Positions 44,809 to 53,716 of a stretch of 64,000 nt of DNA are shown here, in pieces. The notes under the pieces were generated by a model that made no database searches, was not told the origin of the DNA, and was given only the letters and a program-made list of their open reading frames with translations. Location of the stretch: NCBI GenBank assembly GCA_020073345.1, contig JAIQFI010000010.1, forward strand, positions 62,001 through 126,000, in the 5' to 3' direction. Numbering within the stretch: the first letter of the stretch is position 1; each line of letters starts with the position of its first letter. Origin of the DNA: Terriglobia bacterium. GTDB taxonomy: Bacteria > Acidobacteriota > Terriglobia > Bryobacterales > Bryobacteraceae. The position numbers were made by a program, and so were the translations under genes.

Positions 44809-45195
44809 TCAGTTGCCGAGCGGCCCGGCGAACTTCTTGCTGCCGTCGGGAAACGTTACTTCACGCCCAGCGCCGGTATTGGTGGCGTCTTTCGCCCTAT
44901 AGGCGGTAATCGTGACGGTGTCGCCTTCCTTCAGCAGATTTCGGGTGAACCCCGTTCGCTTGAGCGTGTTCGGCGGATACCCTTCGAGCGCCCAGGAAGT
45001 GACTTTGCCACCCTCCTCAACATCGATATGAATGTAAATGTGGGGGTTGGTCCACTCGACCTTAGTGATTTTGCCCGTCAGCGTGAGCACTTGGCTCGAA
45101 TCGTACTCGGCTGCGAAAGAATGATGGGCCCAGGTGGGCGTGGCGACAAATAGCACGCCGATCGAGGCCAGCACCATAACCAGATATCGTTTCAT
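44809..45195 (-). CDS. DUF6152 family exported protein
   Basis: I chose ATG 45195 (MKRYLVMVLASIGVLFVATPTWA, a signal peptide), giving 128 residues; GTG 45204 is the alternative. The mature start HHSFAAEYDSSQVLTLTGKITKVEWTNPHIYIHIDVE is the DUF6152 signature: a short OB-like beta fold with an N-terminal His-His that could bind metal. Function unknown. It leads the run DUF6152, DGKPDLSG protein, then three double-NTF2 proteins, all exported. A GGGGGAAG purine run lies upstream of the start. Confidence 0.85.
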   Translation of the reverse strand: MKRYLVMVLASIGVLFVATPTWAHHSFAAEYDSSQVLTLTGKITKVEWTNPHIYIHIDVEEGGKVTSWALEGYPPNTLKRTGFTRNLLKEGDTVTITAYRAKDATNTGAGREVTFPDGSKKFAGPLGN

Positions 45196-45326
45196 AACGC
45201 GCACTTCCCCCCTTAAAGGATTGCTTCGCCGTTATCCTACCGCCGCGAAGGGGTGAAGTCAAATACCGTGCGGATTCGGGCGGATCGCTTACAATAAGGC
45301 TTGGAAAGGGCGCATTTTACAGCCTG

Positions 45327-46085
45327 ATGTCAGCGGTTTTAGAGTTCCAGGGCGTCTCCAAATACTTCTACCGACACAGCGGCCGGATGCTTCTGCGCGA
45401 CCGCCTGGCGCATGCGCTGCGGCCGGGGTCCCGCGAACGCTTTTACGCGCTCAGCGACGTGTCGTTCTCGCTCGAGCACGGCGAAAGCATGGCGGTAGTC
45501 GGATCGAACGGCGCGGGCAAGAGCACGCTGCTCAATATCGCCACCAGCTTGTGCGACCCTAGCGACGGCCGCGTGGCCATCGGCGGAAAAGTAGAGGCCC
45601 TGCTCGAACTCGGATCGGGGTTTCATCCCGACCTGACGGGAGCCGAGAACCTTCGGATCAAAGCCAGCTTGCTGGGGTTGACCCGCCGCCAGGTGCGGGA
45701 ACGATTCGGCCAGATCGTGGAATTTTCCGAGCTGGCCGCGTTTATCGAGGAGCCGCTCAGGACCTACTCCAATGGCATGATCATGCGTCTGGCCTTCTCG
45801 GTAGCGATCAACGTGGATCCGGACTTGTTAATCATCGACGAGGTTCTGGGGGTCGGAGATCAGAATTTCTTCAGCAAATGCGTGGAGAAGATTATGGAAT
45901 TCCGGCAAGCGGGCAAGTCCATCCTGTGCGTGTCGCATTCTCTCGACACTCTGGAACGCGTGTGCGATCGCGGCCTCTGGCTGGATCACGGCCGTGTAGT
46001 TAAGCAAGGCGCTGTAACCGAAGTGCTCAAAGCCTACCGCGATTCGGCCACCGCCCACGCCGGGCTCACGGCGCACACCGGCTGA
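45327..46085 (+). CDS. ABC transporter ATP-binding protein, KpsT/TagH type
   Basis: The 252-residue ATPase has Walker A GSNGAGKST (59-67), signature TYSNGM with Met after the usual SGG-like motif, and Walker B LLIIDEVLGVGD. The insert FHPDLTGAENLRIKASLLGL and the N-terminal YRHSGRMLLRDRLAHAL-type stretch place it with polysaccharide/polyol-phosphate exporters. Those need a cognate permease (KpsM/TagG), which is not adjacent and not in the window. The 122-base region upstream contains TACAAT at 45291-45296 as a possible -10. It is convergent with the DUF5666-like gene (3-base gap). Confidence 0.85.
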   Translation: MSAVLEFQGVSKYFYRHSGRMLLRDRLAHALRPGSRERFYALSDVSFSLEHGESMAVVGSNGAGKSTLLNIATSLCDPSDGRVAIGGKVEALLELGSGFHPDLTGAENLRIKASLLGLTRRQVRERFGQIVEFSELAAFIEEPLRTYSNGMIMRLAFSVAINVDPDLLIIDEVLGVGDQNFFSKCVEKIMEFRQAGKSILCVSHSLDTLERVCDRGLWLDHGRVVKQGAVTEVLKAYRDSATAHAGLTAHTG

Positions 46086-46088
46086 AAT

Positions 46089-46433
46089 CTACTTGTGGCC
46101 GTCGTGATCGTGCGCCGCTGCCGGAGTTCCCGCTTTGGCGGCGGTACCGATCTTCACGGAATGAGCGATTTTGGTCTTGCTGTCCTCGGGAATATCGACT
46201 ACCACGCGGACGCCGGCCTTGAGATCCGACACTTGCGCGGGTTTGTCGTTCTGGGTGATCTCGGTTTTAGCGTCCAGCGTAACGGCGGATTCTCCCTTGG
46301 CTGTCTTGACGGTGAGAACGTTGTTTTCCAGCTTTACCACGGTTCCCGTGACATGGTCGAAGCCGCCGTGCGCGAATAGCGCAGCGGATGCCAGCAGGAG
46401 GCTAGTGATGATGATGTTCCGCACTTGGCTCAT
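46089..46433 (-). CDS. DUF5666-like exported small beta-barrel protein with His-rich tail
   Basis: The 114-residue protein has a signal peptide, then AHGGFDHVTGTVVKLENNVLTVKTAKGE, a DUF5666/OB-like strand pattern with TEITQNDKPAQVSDLKAGVRVVVDI. The C-terminus is AAAHDHDGHK. The His residues at both ends of the mature chain suggest metal binding; the fold recalls CusF-type periplasmic copper proteins, which is inference. Its start overlaps the C-terminus of the upstream cytochrome c gene by 32 bases, so the two are cotranslated. Confidence 0.75.
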   Translation of the reverse strand: MSQVRNIIITSLLLASAALFAHGGFDHVTGTVVKLENNVLTVKTAKGESAVTLDAKTEITQNDKPAQVSDLKAGVRVVVDIPEDSKTKIAHSVKIGTAAKAGTPAAAHDHDGHK

Positions 46434-47010
46434 TGTTATCTTCTCCTCTTAAAAACCGTTCTTCTTCTTGCTCTTCCCGTAAATCGTCCGGGCTCTTGGG
46501 ATTCATCTTCTCCATGGCCTTCTTCTCTTCCAGGCCAATCTGTGGAAGATGACGGATGAAGTGTACCAGCTTCCAGGAGTCCTCTTCATCATGCGCAGAG
46601 CCACTACCCCATGCCGGCATTCCGGTGAGACGAATTCCATTCTGGATGATATAGAACAGCTCGCCCTCGGTGAGCTGCTGGGTCGCCGGCAGGCGCATAT
46701 CGGGCGCAGGCGGATACAGACGCTTTCCCAGGAGAGTATCTCCGCTGCCGTCATTGGCGTGACAGGAGAAACAATGATCCGCCCAATGCGCGCGGCCGTC
46801 GGCGATCGCTTCAGGTGTGTTGGGGATGGGATTCATCCTGGATTTCGCATCGGCCGGCATGGCCAAGGCTCGGGCTTCCCGGGCCAGCCAGCGTTCCATG
46901 GCTGTGGGCTGCTCGCGAGTGCTGAATCCCCGGGATTGGCGGATAAGAGCCAAACCGGCGACCAGGGCGACCGCGCACACGAATAGGATCCCCAGGAGAA
47001 ACCAGCGCAC
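46402..47010 (-). CDS. Membrane-anchored mono-heme cytochrome c with C-terminal His tail
   Basis: The 202-residue protein has one N-terminal membrane anchor (MRWFLLGILFVCAVALVAGLALI), a linker, and a class I cytochrome c domain: heme motif CFSCH with DGSGDTLLGKRLYPPAPDM and the distal Met region RLTGMPAWG. The tail is acidic (REEQEEERFLRGED) and ends in AEHHHH. The downstream DUF5666-like protein, which overlaps by 32 bases, also ends His-rich. A periplasmic electron carrier with metal-binding tail is likely; the partner is not known. Confidence 0.85.
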   Translation of the reverse strand: MRWFLLGILFVCAVALVAGLALIRQSRGFSTREQPTAMERWLAREARALAMPADAKSRMNPIPNTPEAIADGRAHWADHCFSCHANDGSGDTLLGKRLYPPAPDMRLPATQQLTEGELFYIIQNGIRLTGMPAWGSGSAHDEEDSWKLVHFIRHLPQIGLEEKKAMEKMNPKSPDDLREEQEEERFLRGEDNNEPSAEHHHH

Positions 47011-47031
47011 GGCATCACTATACTACGGTTC

Positions 47032-50000
47032 TCAGAACGTGAACTTCAGCGCGAGCTGCATCAGCCGCGGCGGAGCAGCCTTGACTACCTGGCCGAAGAG
47101 AGAATTGTCGAAGTCCCCGGCCACCGACGAAGGACCGAAAAACTGCGCGTGATTAAAAGTGTTGAAGGTTTCCCACCGGAACTGCAACGTCTTAGATTCG
47201 GTGAACTTGAACGACTTCATCAACGAAATATCGAAGTTCACCATTCCCGGTCCGTGGATCGTCCGCCGCGAAGCGGAGCCGGGAGTCCCCAGAACTGCCG
47301 TCGTGAAAAGGTCGGTGTTGAAATACGGGAGTCCGTTCCGCGGATTGCCGTTCAGGTTGAGATTTCCAGGAGTATAGTCCGGTAAATCGATAAGGTGATT
47401 ATTCACGCCATTGGGCGAGCTTCCCTGTAGAGAAGTATCGACGTCGCTGGATATCGTCACTGGGAAGCCGGAGCTGATGCGCGTGATCCCGGAAATCTGC
47501 CATCCCCGCGTCAGGGGTTTCATGTGGCTCGAAAACCGTTCGAAGGGGAACTGGTAGGAATACGTTGCTACCAGGTTATGAGTCAGGTCCCAGGCGGAAA
47601 GAGCTCGCGTCCGCTTGTAGTTGAACGGATCGACGACATCGGAGATGCTTGACGCCTGATCGATAGATTTGCTGTACGTGTAAGCCAGCACCAGATCCAG
47701 TCCTTTAGCAGAGTGACGAACGCTTGCTTGCAAGGAGTTGTAGCTGGAGTTTCCGAAGCTGCCTTCGAAATCGTCGTTGCTGAAGTTGGGTCCGAACGGT
47801 CCGCGCGTGCCATTGATCGTCCGATTGTCCGCCGTGATGTAGGTGTTGTCTTCGCCCCCAGGGCCGCAAGTAATTGTGCCTGGCTTAACGGCACTCGGTT
47901 TGCTGAGCGCCAGGCAAAGCGCGGGGTCGCCGGGATTCGCCGAGTAAATCATCAGAAGGTGATGCGCTTGCGACCCTACGTAACTCACGCTCGCCAGGGT
48001 GTTCATCCCCAGCTGGCGCTCGACCGAGAAGAAATAGTTTTCGTTATAGGGATAGGTGTTGCCGCGGTAGGGCGTTGTCATTCCAGCCTGAGGAAGGAAC
48101 GGCGAAAAATCGATGCCCTTGGTGGGATTGGACGCCGTGGTGTTCAGCGGCGGGAACGTCATAGGAAACGGCTGGGGGTGAACGGAGCCATCTGAAGCGG
48201 TAATAAACGGCCGGTCGAATAGTGTGCCATTACCCGTGTAACTCAGACCATAGGGCGGCTGCGGCTCATCGATCGCAATAGTGTTGCCCTGGATCACGGT
48301 ATAAAACATTCCGAACCCCGCGCGGACACTCGTTTTCCCAGGCCCACCGATGATCTTGCCCAGGAGTCCGCCAGCCTTAGTCGGCGAGTAAGCGATTCCG
48401 AACCGTGGAGCGAAGCGGTTTCCTTGCGGAACCAATGTATTCGGAACCCCCTCGTCGGTCGGATAGACCAAGCCGCGGGGCGCGTCAGGAAAAACCTTGG
48501 ACTGCTGTCTCAGATTGAAGGTCGGAATCTGGTTGTACTTTTCCGACCAGTACTGCATCAGGTCCCATCGAAGCCCAAAGTTCAGCGTCAAACTCGAAGT
48601 TGCCCGCCAGCTGTCCTGGTAGAACGCCGAGGCGTACTTGTGGCGCGCATAATAGGTCTGCGAATCTGCCTGGTTGTAGAACGTAGAAACTCCGATCAGG
48701 AAGTCGGCGATATCCGAACCGGTTTCTGTTCCGTAAAAAGTGAATGCGCCGTTGAACGTCGGATTCGGATTGACGTTGACCTGTTCATAGCTCATCTGGA
48801 AACCGGTCTTCATCGTGTGGGCCCCAAGGACCTTTGAAAAGTTGTCTGTCGCCGAGTAAGTATTGTTCGCCTGCGTCAGATTTGTGATCGGCGTTCCGAA
48901 GGTAATCGCATTCAAGGTTACATTCTCGATTCCCTCGATGTCAGGCGCCAACGCGACGATCCCGGGGGTTCCAGGACCCGTAACGAATCCCTGTGAGGCC
49001 AAACTCGGACCAACTCCGCCTACCGGCTTGCCGACGTTATTGAAGCTTCGCATGAAGCTCAAGCGAACCTCGTTCACGGCGGTGGCTCCAAAGGTTTTCG
49101 TCTGCGACAGGTTGATGAGCTGGGATCGTCCCGCGTTGATGGCCGAGAATCCGGGGACATTCGCGCCGCCTTGCCCAGTCGGATACGGATTGTTCAAGTT
49201 GTAATTATCGAGGTAGTAGTAAGCCGACAGCGCCCCCCATCGGTCACTGTTGACATCCACGCGGCCGCTGCCCTTGTTATCGTGCAGAATCTTTCCGACG
49301 GCGCCTGTGGAAAAACTGGAATCCCCTGCGTTAGGGAGAGGGATGTACTGCAGCAAGTGCTTGGCCGGATCCGACCACGCTTGCTTCGGAATCATCGCAT
49401 TCGGAAACACGCACTGAACAGGCGAATTGCACCCCGGTGTGTAATAACGCTCATTCGCAACGACCGGATACCCCAATTTGTCGGTGAGCAGGTCCGCAAG
49501 AAATTTCCCTCCGACTTCGCCCGTCAGTGAGGAGGCGTCGTCTGCGAGGTTCCCGTTCCTGTTAGCGAGAGTTGGAACAGCAATCAGCCCAGTGTCAATC
49601 CCTTGGCTTTGCCGCGTGCCCTGATAGTCGCCGAAGAAGAATAGTTTGTTCTCCTTGATGGGACCGCCAACGGTCCCGCCAAACTGGTTTTGGCGGTAGA
49701 AGCTGCGCTCGGGCGAGAAGAAGTTCCGCGCATCCAGCGCCGTGTTTCTCAGGAACTCAAATCCGCTTCCGTGAAGCTGGTTGGAGCCGGACTTGGTGAT
49801 CACGTTGACCACGCCGCCGGCGTAGTTGCCGTATTCAGCATCGAAGCTGTTCGTAAGAATACGGAACTCGGCGATCGAATCCAGGTTCGGCACCACGGAC
49901 GTGCCGCCGTTCATCAGTTCCTTGACGTCGCCTCCGTTGACCAGGAATCCGTTCGAGTCCTCCCGTTGCCCGCTAATAGACTGATTGCCTGGATTGAGCG

Positions 50001-50586
50001 TGCCTGAAGGTTGGATCGCGACTGAAGCTCCCGCCATCACAATCGATTCGGGTTCTTGGGTTGTGGTGGGAACGATTCCAGGCTGAAGCGCGAGCAGGTC
50101 GGTGAAGCTGCGGCCGTTCAGGGCCACTGTCGTCATCTGCTTGCCCGTCACCACGTCACCTAACTGTGTGCTCACGGTCTCGACATGGATCTGATCGGCC
50201 GTGTCTGAGACCGTAACTTCCTCCGTCCGCTGCGCTAGCTCGAGCGTCAGATCCAATTGGATCGCGGCGTTCGCATCGATCACCAGACCGATTCGTTTCT
50301 CGGTGCGGAAACCACGGGACTCGCATTGGACTTCGTAGTTTCCGACTGGCAGGCTGGGGAACGCATAGTCGCCCTTGGCGTCGGTGGTCGTCTTGGTCTG
50401 GGTGTTCTGTTCGGTGTTGGTCGCGGTCACCATGGCGCCAGGGATCGCGCCACCGCTGGCGTCCTTCACCGTGCCGGTGATGCGTCCTGTGACGGCCCCC
50501 TGGGCGATTGGCAAACACGCCAATAGCGCGGCGAAGAACCAGCGAAATCTTTTGGAACGGAAAGAGTCGAATTGGGTGATCGGCAT
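47032..50586 (-). CDS. TonB-dependent receptor-like outer membrane protein with carboxypeptidase regulatory domain
   Basis: I chose ATG 50586 (MPITQFDSFRSKRFRWFFAALLACLPIAQG, a signal peptide), giving 1184 residues, the usual length for acidobacterial members. The frame runs on to 51114 but overlaps the divergent lactonase gene. After the signal comes a CarboxypepD_reg domain (GRITGTVKDASGGAIPGAMVTATNTEQNTQT), then a plug region (VTVSDTADQIHVETVSTQLGDVVTG) and a long beta-barrel. The chain ends in FKFTESKTLQFRWETFNTFNHAQFFGP and KFTF, the last Phe being the outer-membrane barrel signal. It probably imports an oligomer or siderophore; the neighbouring lactonase and sugar-acid genes suggest carbohydrate. 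Confidence 0.9.
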   Translation of the reverse strand: MPITQFDSFRSKRFRWFFAALLACLPIAQGAVTGRITGTVKDASGGAIPGAMVTATNTEQNTQTKTTTDAKGDYAFPSLPVGNYEVQCESRGFRTEKRIGLVIDANAAIQLDLTLELAQRTEEVTVSDTADQIHVETVSTQLGDVVTGKQMTTVALNGRSFTDLLALQPGIVPTTTQEPESIVMAGASVAIQPSGTLNPGNQSISGQREDSNGFLVNGGDVKELMNGGTSVVPNLDSIAEFRILTNSFDAEYGNYAGGVVNVITKSGSNQLHGSGFEFLRNTALDARNFFSPERSFYRQNQFGGTVGGPIKENKLFFFGDYQGTRQSQGIDTGLIAVPTLANRNGNLADDASSLTGEVGGKFLADLLTDKLGYPVVANERYYTPGCNSPVQCVFPNAMIPKQAWSDPAKHLLQYIPLPNAGDSSFSTGAVGKILHDNKGSGRVDVNSDRWGALSAYYYLDNYNLNNPYPTGQGGANVPGFSAINAGRSQLINLSQTKTFGATAVNEVRLSFMRSFNNVGKPVGGVGPSLASQGFVTGPGTPGIVALAPDIEGIENVTLNAITFGTPITNLTQANNTYSATDNFSKVLGAHTMKTGFQMSYEQVNVNPNPTFNGAFTFYGTETGSDIADFLIGVSTFYNQADSQTYYARHKYASAFYQDSWRATSSLTLNFGLRWDLMQYWSEKYNQIPTFNLRQQSKVFPDAPRGLVYPTDEGVPNTLVPQGNRFAPRFGIAYSPTKAGGLLGKIIGGPGKTSVRAGFGMFYTVIQGNTIAIDEPQPPYGLSYTGNGTLFDRPFITASDGSVHPQPFPMTFPPLNTTASNPTKGIDFSPFLPQAGMTTPYRGNTYPYNENYFFSVERQLGMNTLASVSYVGSQAHHLLMIYSANPGDPALCLALSKPSAVKPGTITCGPGGEDNTYITADNRTINGTRGPFGPNFSNDDFEGSFGNSSYNSLQASVRHSAKGLDLVLAYTYSKSIDQASSISDVVDPFNYKRTRALSAWDLTHNLVATYSYQFPFERFSSHMKPLTRGWQISGITRISSGFPVTISSDVDTSLQGSSPNGVNNHLIDLPDYTPGNLNLNGNPRNGLPYFNTDLFTTAVLGTPGSASRRTIHGPGMVNFDISLMKSFKFTESKTLQFRWETFNTFNHAQFFGPSSVAGDFDNSLFGQVVKAAPPRLMQLALKFTF

Positions 50587-50661
50587 GAGCGAGACGCGAA
50601 AGTCGAGCTTCACCCTAGCACGCAAAATCGGCGATCCGACCCGGGGAGGGGTCAACTGGGA

Positions 50662-50682
50662 GTCACTGACTGGGTCAGTGAC
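50662..50682. promoter_or_regulatory. Perfect 9-bp inverted repeat in the divergent intergenic region (candidate operator)
   Basis: GTCACTGAC (50662-50670), TGG, GTCAGTGAC (50674-50682). It lies between the TonB receptor start (50586) and the lactonase start (50725), 24 bases upstream of the extended -10 at 50706. A dimeric regulator site is likely; no regulator gene is adjacent. Confidence 0.6.
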
Positions 50683-50705
50683 CGCAGATAACAAAAGGCT
50701 TACCC

Positions 50706-50714
50706 TGATATAAT
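50706..50714 (+). promoter_or_regulatory. Extended -10 promoter of the SMP-30 lactonase gene, almost leaderless
   Basis: TGATATAAT matches TGnTATAAT exactly. A start site 6-8 bases downstream would fall near 50721, only about 4 bases before the ATG at 50725. No -35 hexamer is evident. Confidence 0.55.
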
Positions 50715-50724
50715 TCTTGACGCT

Positions 50725-51747
<1,023 letters not shown>

Positions 51748-51752
51748 CTGCA

Positions 51753-52796
51753 TCACCGCTGCACGCGTCCCGAACCGCCTTCGTTCACGAGCGCCTTCAC
51801 TTCGGCTACGCCCACGCGGCTGAAGTCGCCCGGAATCGAATGCTTCAGGCAACTCGCCGCCACGGCAAATTCGAGCGTCTCCTGACTCGCGAGCTCGCTC
51901 AGCATTCCGTAAATCAACCCGGCCGCGAAGCAATCCCCCGCGCCGACGCGGTCCACGATGTGGGTAATCTCATAGCGGCGGCTGGTCAGGAACTGCTTGC
52001 CGTCATGCAAACAAGCCGACCAGCCGTTGTGCGAAGCGCTGAAAGATTCGCGCAGCGTGATCACGATCGCCCGGAGGTTGGGGTAGGCGGATAGCACCTG
52101 GCCTGCCAGCTTTTCGTACTGTCTTCGGTCGAGCTGTCCGGACTGAACGTCAACTTCAGCTTCCAGGGCCAGTGCCGCCTGGACATCCTCTTCATTGGCG
52201 ATCAGGACGTCCGCGTACTTCACCAATTCGGGCATTACCTGGCGCGCGGTCCTGCCCCATTTCCAAAGATTCTTGCGGTAGTTAAGGTCGCACGAGACGG
52301 TGAGACCCGCGCCGCGCGCGGCGCGCACCGATTCGAGCGCCAGATCCGCCGCCGAGGAGCTGAGGGCCGGCGTGATTCCGCTGATGTGAAACCACGTTGG
52401 TAACGAGGCTGCGCCCTCGAATACGCGCGGCCAGGAAATGTCGCCAGGCTTAGCCAGCGCCATCGCGCTGTGGTCGCGATCGTAAACGACCCTGGACGGG
52501 CGCTGGTTGGCTCCCGCCTCGAGATAGTACACGCCCAGACGGCCCGGCGCACGAACGATCTGCGAAGTGTCGACGGCAAAGCGGCGCAGTTCGGCCACGG
52601 CGGCATCCGCGATCGGGTTGGCCGGCAGTACGGTTACAAAGCTGGCAGGCACTCCGAATGACGCTAGCGCCACGGCGACGTTGGCTTCGGCTCCGCCGAA
52701 GGTCGCCACGAATTGGGAATTTTGGAGGAAGCGCTCGAAGCCCGGCGGAGCCAGCCGCAGCATGATTTCGCCGAAGGTGACCACCTTCCCGGTCAT
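51753..52796 (-). CDS. kdgK: 2-dehydro-3-deoxygluconokinase (PfkB family)
   Basis: The 347-residue kinase has [20 protein letters not shown] at the N-terminus, [15 protein letters not shown] (PfkB signature 1), [20 protein letters not shown] and the catalytic-Asp motif [16 protein letters not shown]. The early [10 protein letters not shown] and the NYR(K/P)xLW motif favour KDG kinase over other PfkB members. It phosphorylates 2-keto-3-deoxygluconate to KDPG. Its ATG overlaps the stop of the aldolase gene in ATGA (52793-52796), so kinase and aldolase are translationally coupled. Confidence 0.9.
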   Translation of the reverse strand: MTGKVVTFGEIMLRLAPPGFERFLQNSQFVATFGGAEANVAVALASFGVPASFVTVLPANPIADAAVAELRRFAVDTSQIVRAPGRLGVYYLEAGANQRPSRVVYDRDHSAMALAKPGDISWPRVFEGAASLPTWFHISGITPALSSSAADLALESVRAARGAGLTVSCDLNYRKNLWKWGRTARQVMPELVKYADVLIANEEDVQAALALEAEVDVQSGQLDRRQYEKLAGQVLSAYPNLRAIVITLRESFSASHNGWSACLHDGKQFLTSRRYEITHIVDRVGAGDCFAAGLIYGMLSELASQETLEFAVAASCLKHSIPGDFSRVGVAEVKALVNEGGSGRVQR

Positions 52797-53446
52797 CGGG
52801 CTCCACGAGCTTCATGGATGACGCCAAGAAACCGGCGCGCCAGATCGGTGATGGATTTGAAATCGCCGGTGATGGCGCCCGCAGTGAGGTTCCCGCCGAC
52901 TCCCAGCGCCACGCTTCCGGCCCGAATCCATTCAGCCGCGTTGTCGATACTGACGCCGCCGGTGGGCATGAGGGAAGCTTGCGGCAACGGAGCTCGCGCG
53001 GCCTTCACGAACGCCGGCCCTAGCGTCTCGCCCGGAAAGATCTTGACGATATCGGCGCCGGATTCCATGGCCTCCACGATCTCGCGGATAGTACCTGCGC
53101 CCGGCAAGTACGGTATTCGATACCGGTTGCACAGGCGTGCCGTGGCCGCATTCAGCGCAGGGCTCACGATGAACTGCGCGCCCGCCAGAATGGCGATGCG
53201 GGCCGTTTCCGGATCAAGCACGGTCCCGGCGCCCACCGCGATCTGTTCCGCCGGATAGCGCTTGGAGAGCTCCTCGATGATCGCGGCTGCGCCGGGAACG
53301 GTGAAGGTGATTTCGATGGCGGTTGTGCCGCCCTGCGCGCACGCCTCGACGATTCTGGAAGCTTGGCTGGAGCGATCCGTTCGGACGACGGCCACCAGGC
53401 CGGACTCCGTGATGCTGCTTAGTACTTGAGTTTTGGCGTCAGCCAT
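52793..53446 (-). CDS. eda: KDPG / KHG aldolase
   Basis: I chose ATG 53446 ([24 protein letters not shown]), giving 217 residues; upstream open frame has no such start. The Schiff-base Lys is Lys135 in DIVKIFPGE and the general-base Glu is Glu45 in EITF, both at the usual family positions. [10 protein letters not shown] and LMPTGGVSI complete the class I aldolase barrel. It splits KDPG into pyruvate and glyceraldehyde 3-phosphate. It is first in the kdgK pair; the divergent c-di-GMP gene begins 270 bases away. Confidence 0.93.
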   Translation of the reverse strand: MADAKTQVLSSITESGLVAVVRTDRSSQASRIVEACAQGGTTAIEITFTVPGAAAIIEELSKRYPAEQIAVGAGTVLDPETARIAILAGAQFIVSPALNAATARLCNRYRIPYLPGAGTIREIVEAMESGADIVKIFPGETLGPAFVKAARAPLPQASLMPTGGVSIDNAAEWIRAGSVALGVGGNLTAGAITGDFKSITDLARRFLGVIHEARGAR

Positions 53447-53716
53447 GTCGATTTCTGTTCTCGACCAATGTATCGCATCATGGTTTCTCCCACCTTCATT
53501 TCGATCTCGCGTTCGCGCCCGCCGATTGGGACATTCTGGCAGAATCCGTCGCGACGAAGTGTCGCACGGATTGCCGCGGTCCTCGGGCTTCAAGGTGGGC
53601 TATCTACATATTTCGAAAGAACTTCAAACATCCACAAGACAGGCGCCCGCAATGGTGTGCGACGTGCATTCATCGGGTCACCAGTGCAAGTTCCCGACAC
53701 CAACAGACGAGCGTTG
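53447..53716. other. 270-base divergent intergenic region
   Basis: This is the largest gene-free stretch in the window and must hold the promoters of eda/kdgK and the c-di-GMP gene. The frame of the latter is open throughout it but codon content looks random. A short hairpin ATTCT-GGC-AGAAT is visible. I see no clear -10/-35 pair, small RNA or riboswitch. Confidence 0.5.

Noticed and set aside
53426-53716. N-terminal extension of the c-di-GMP protein
   Set aside because: Residue content is random-looking, and it overlaps the start of the KDPG aldolase gene.
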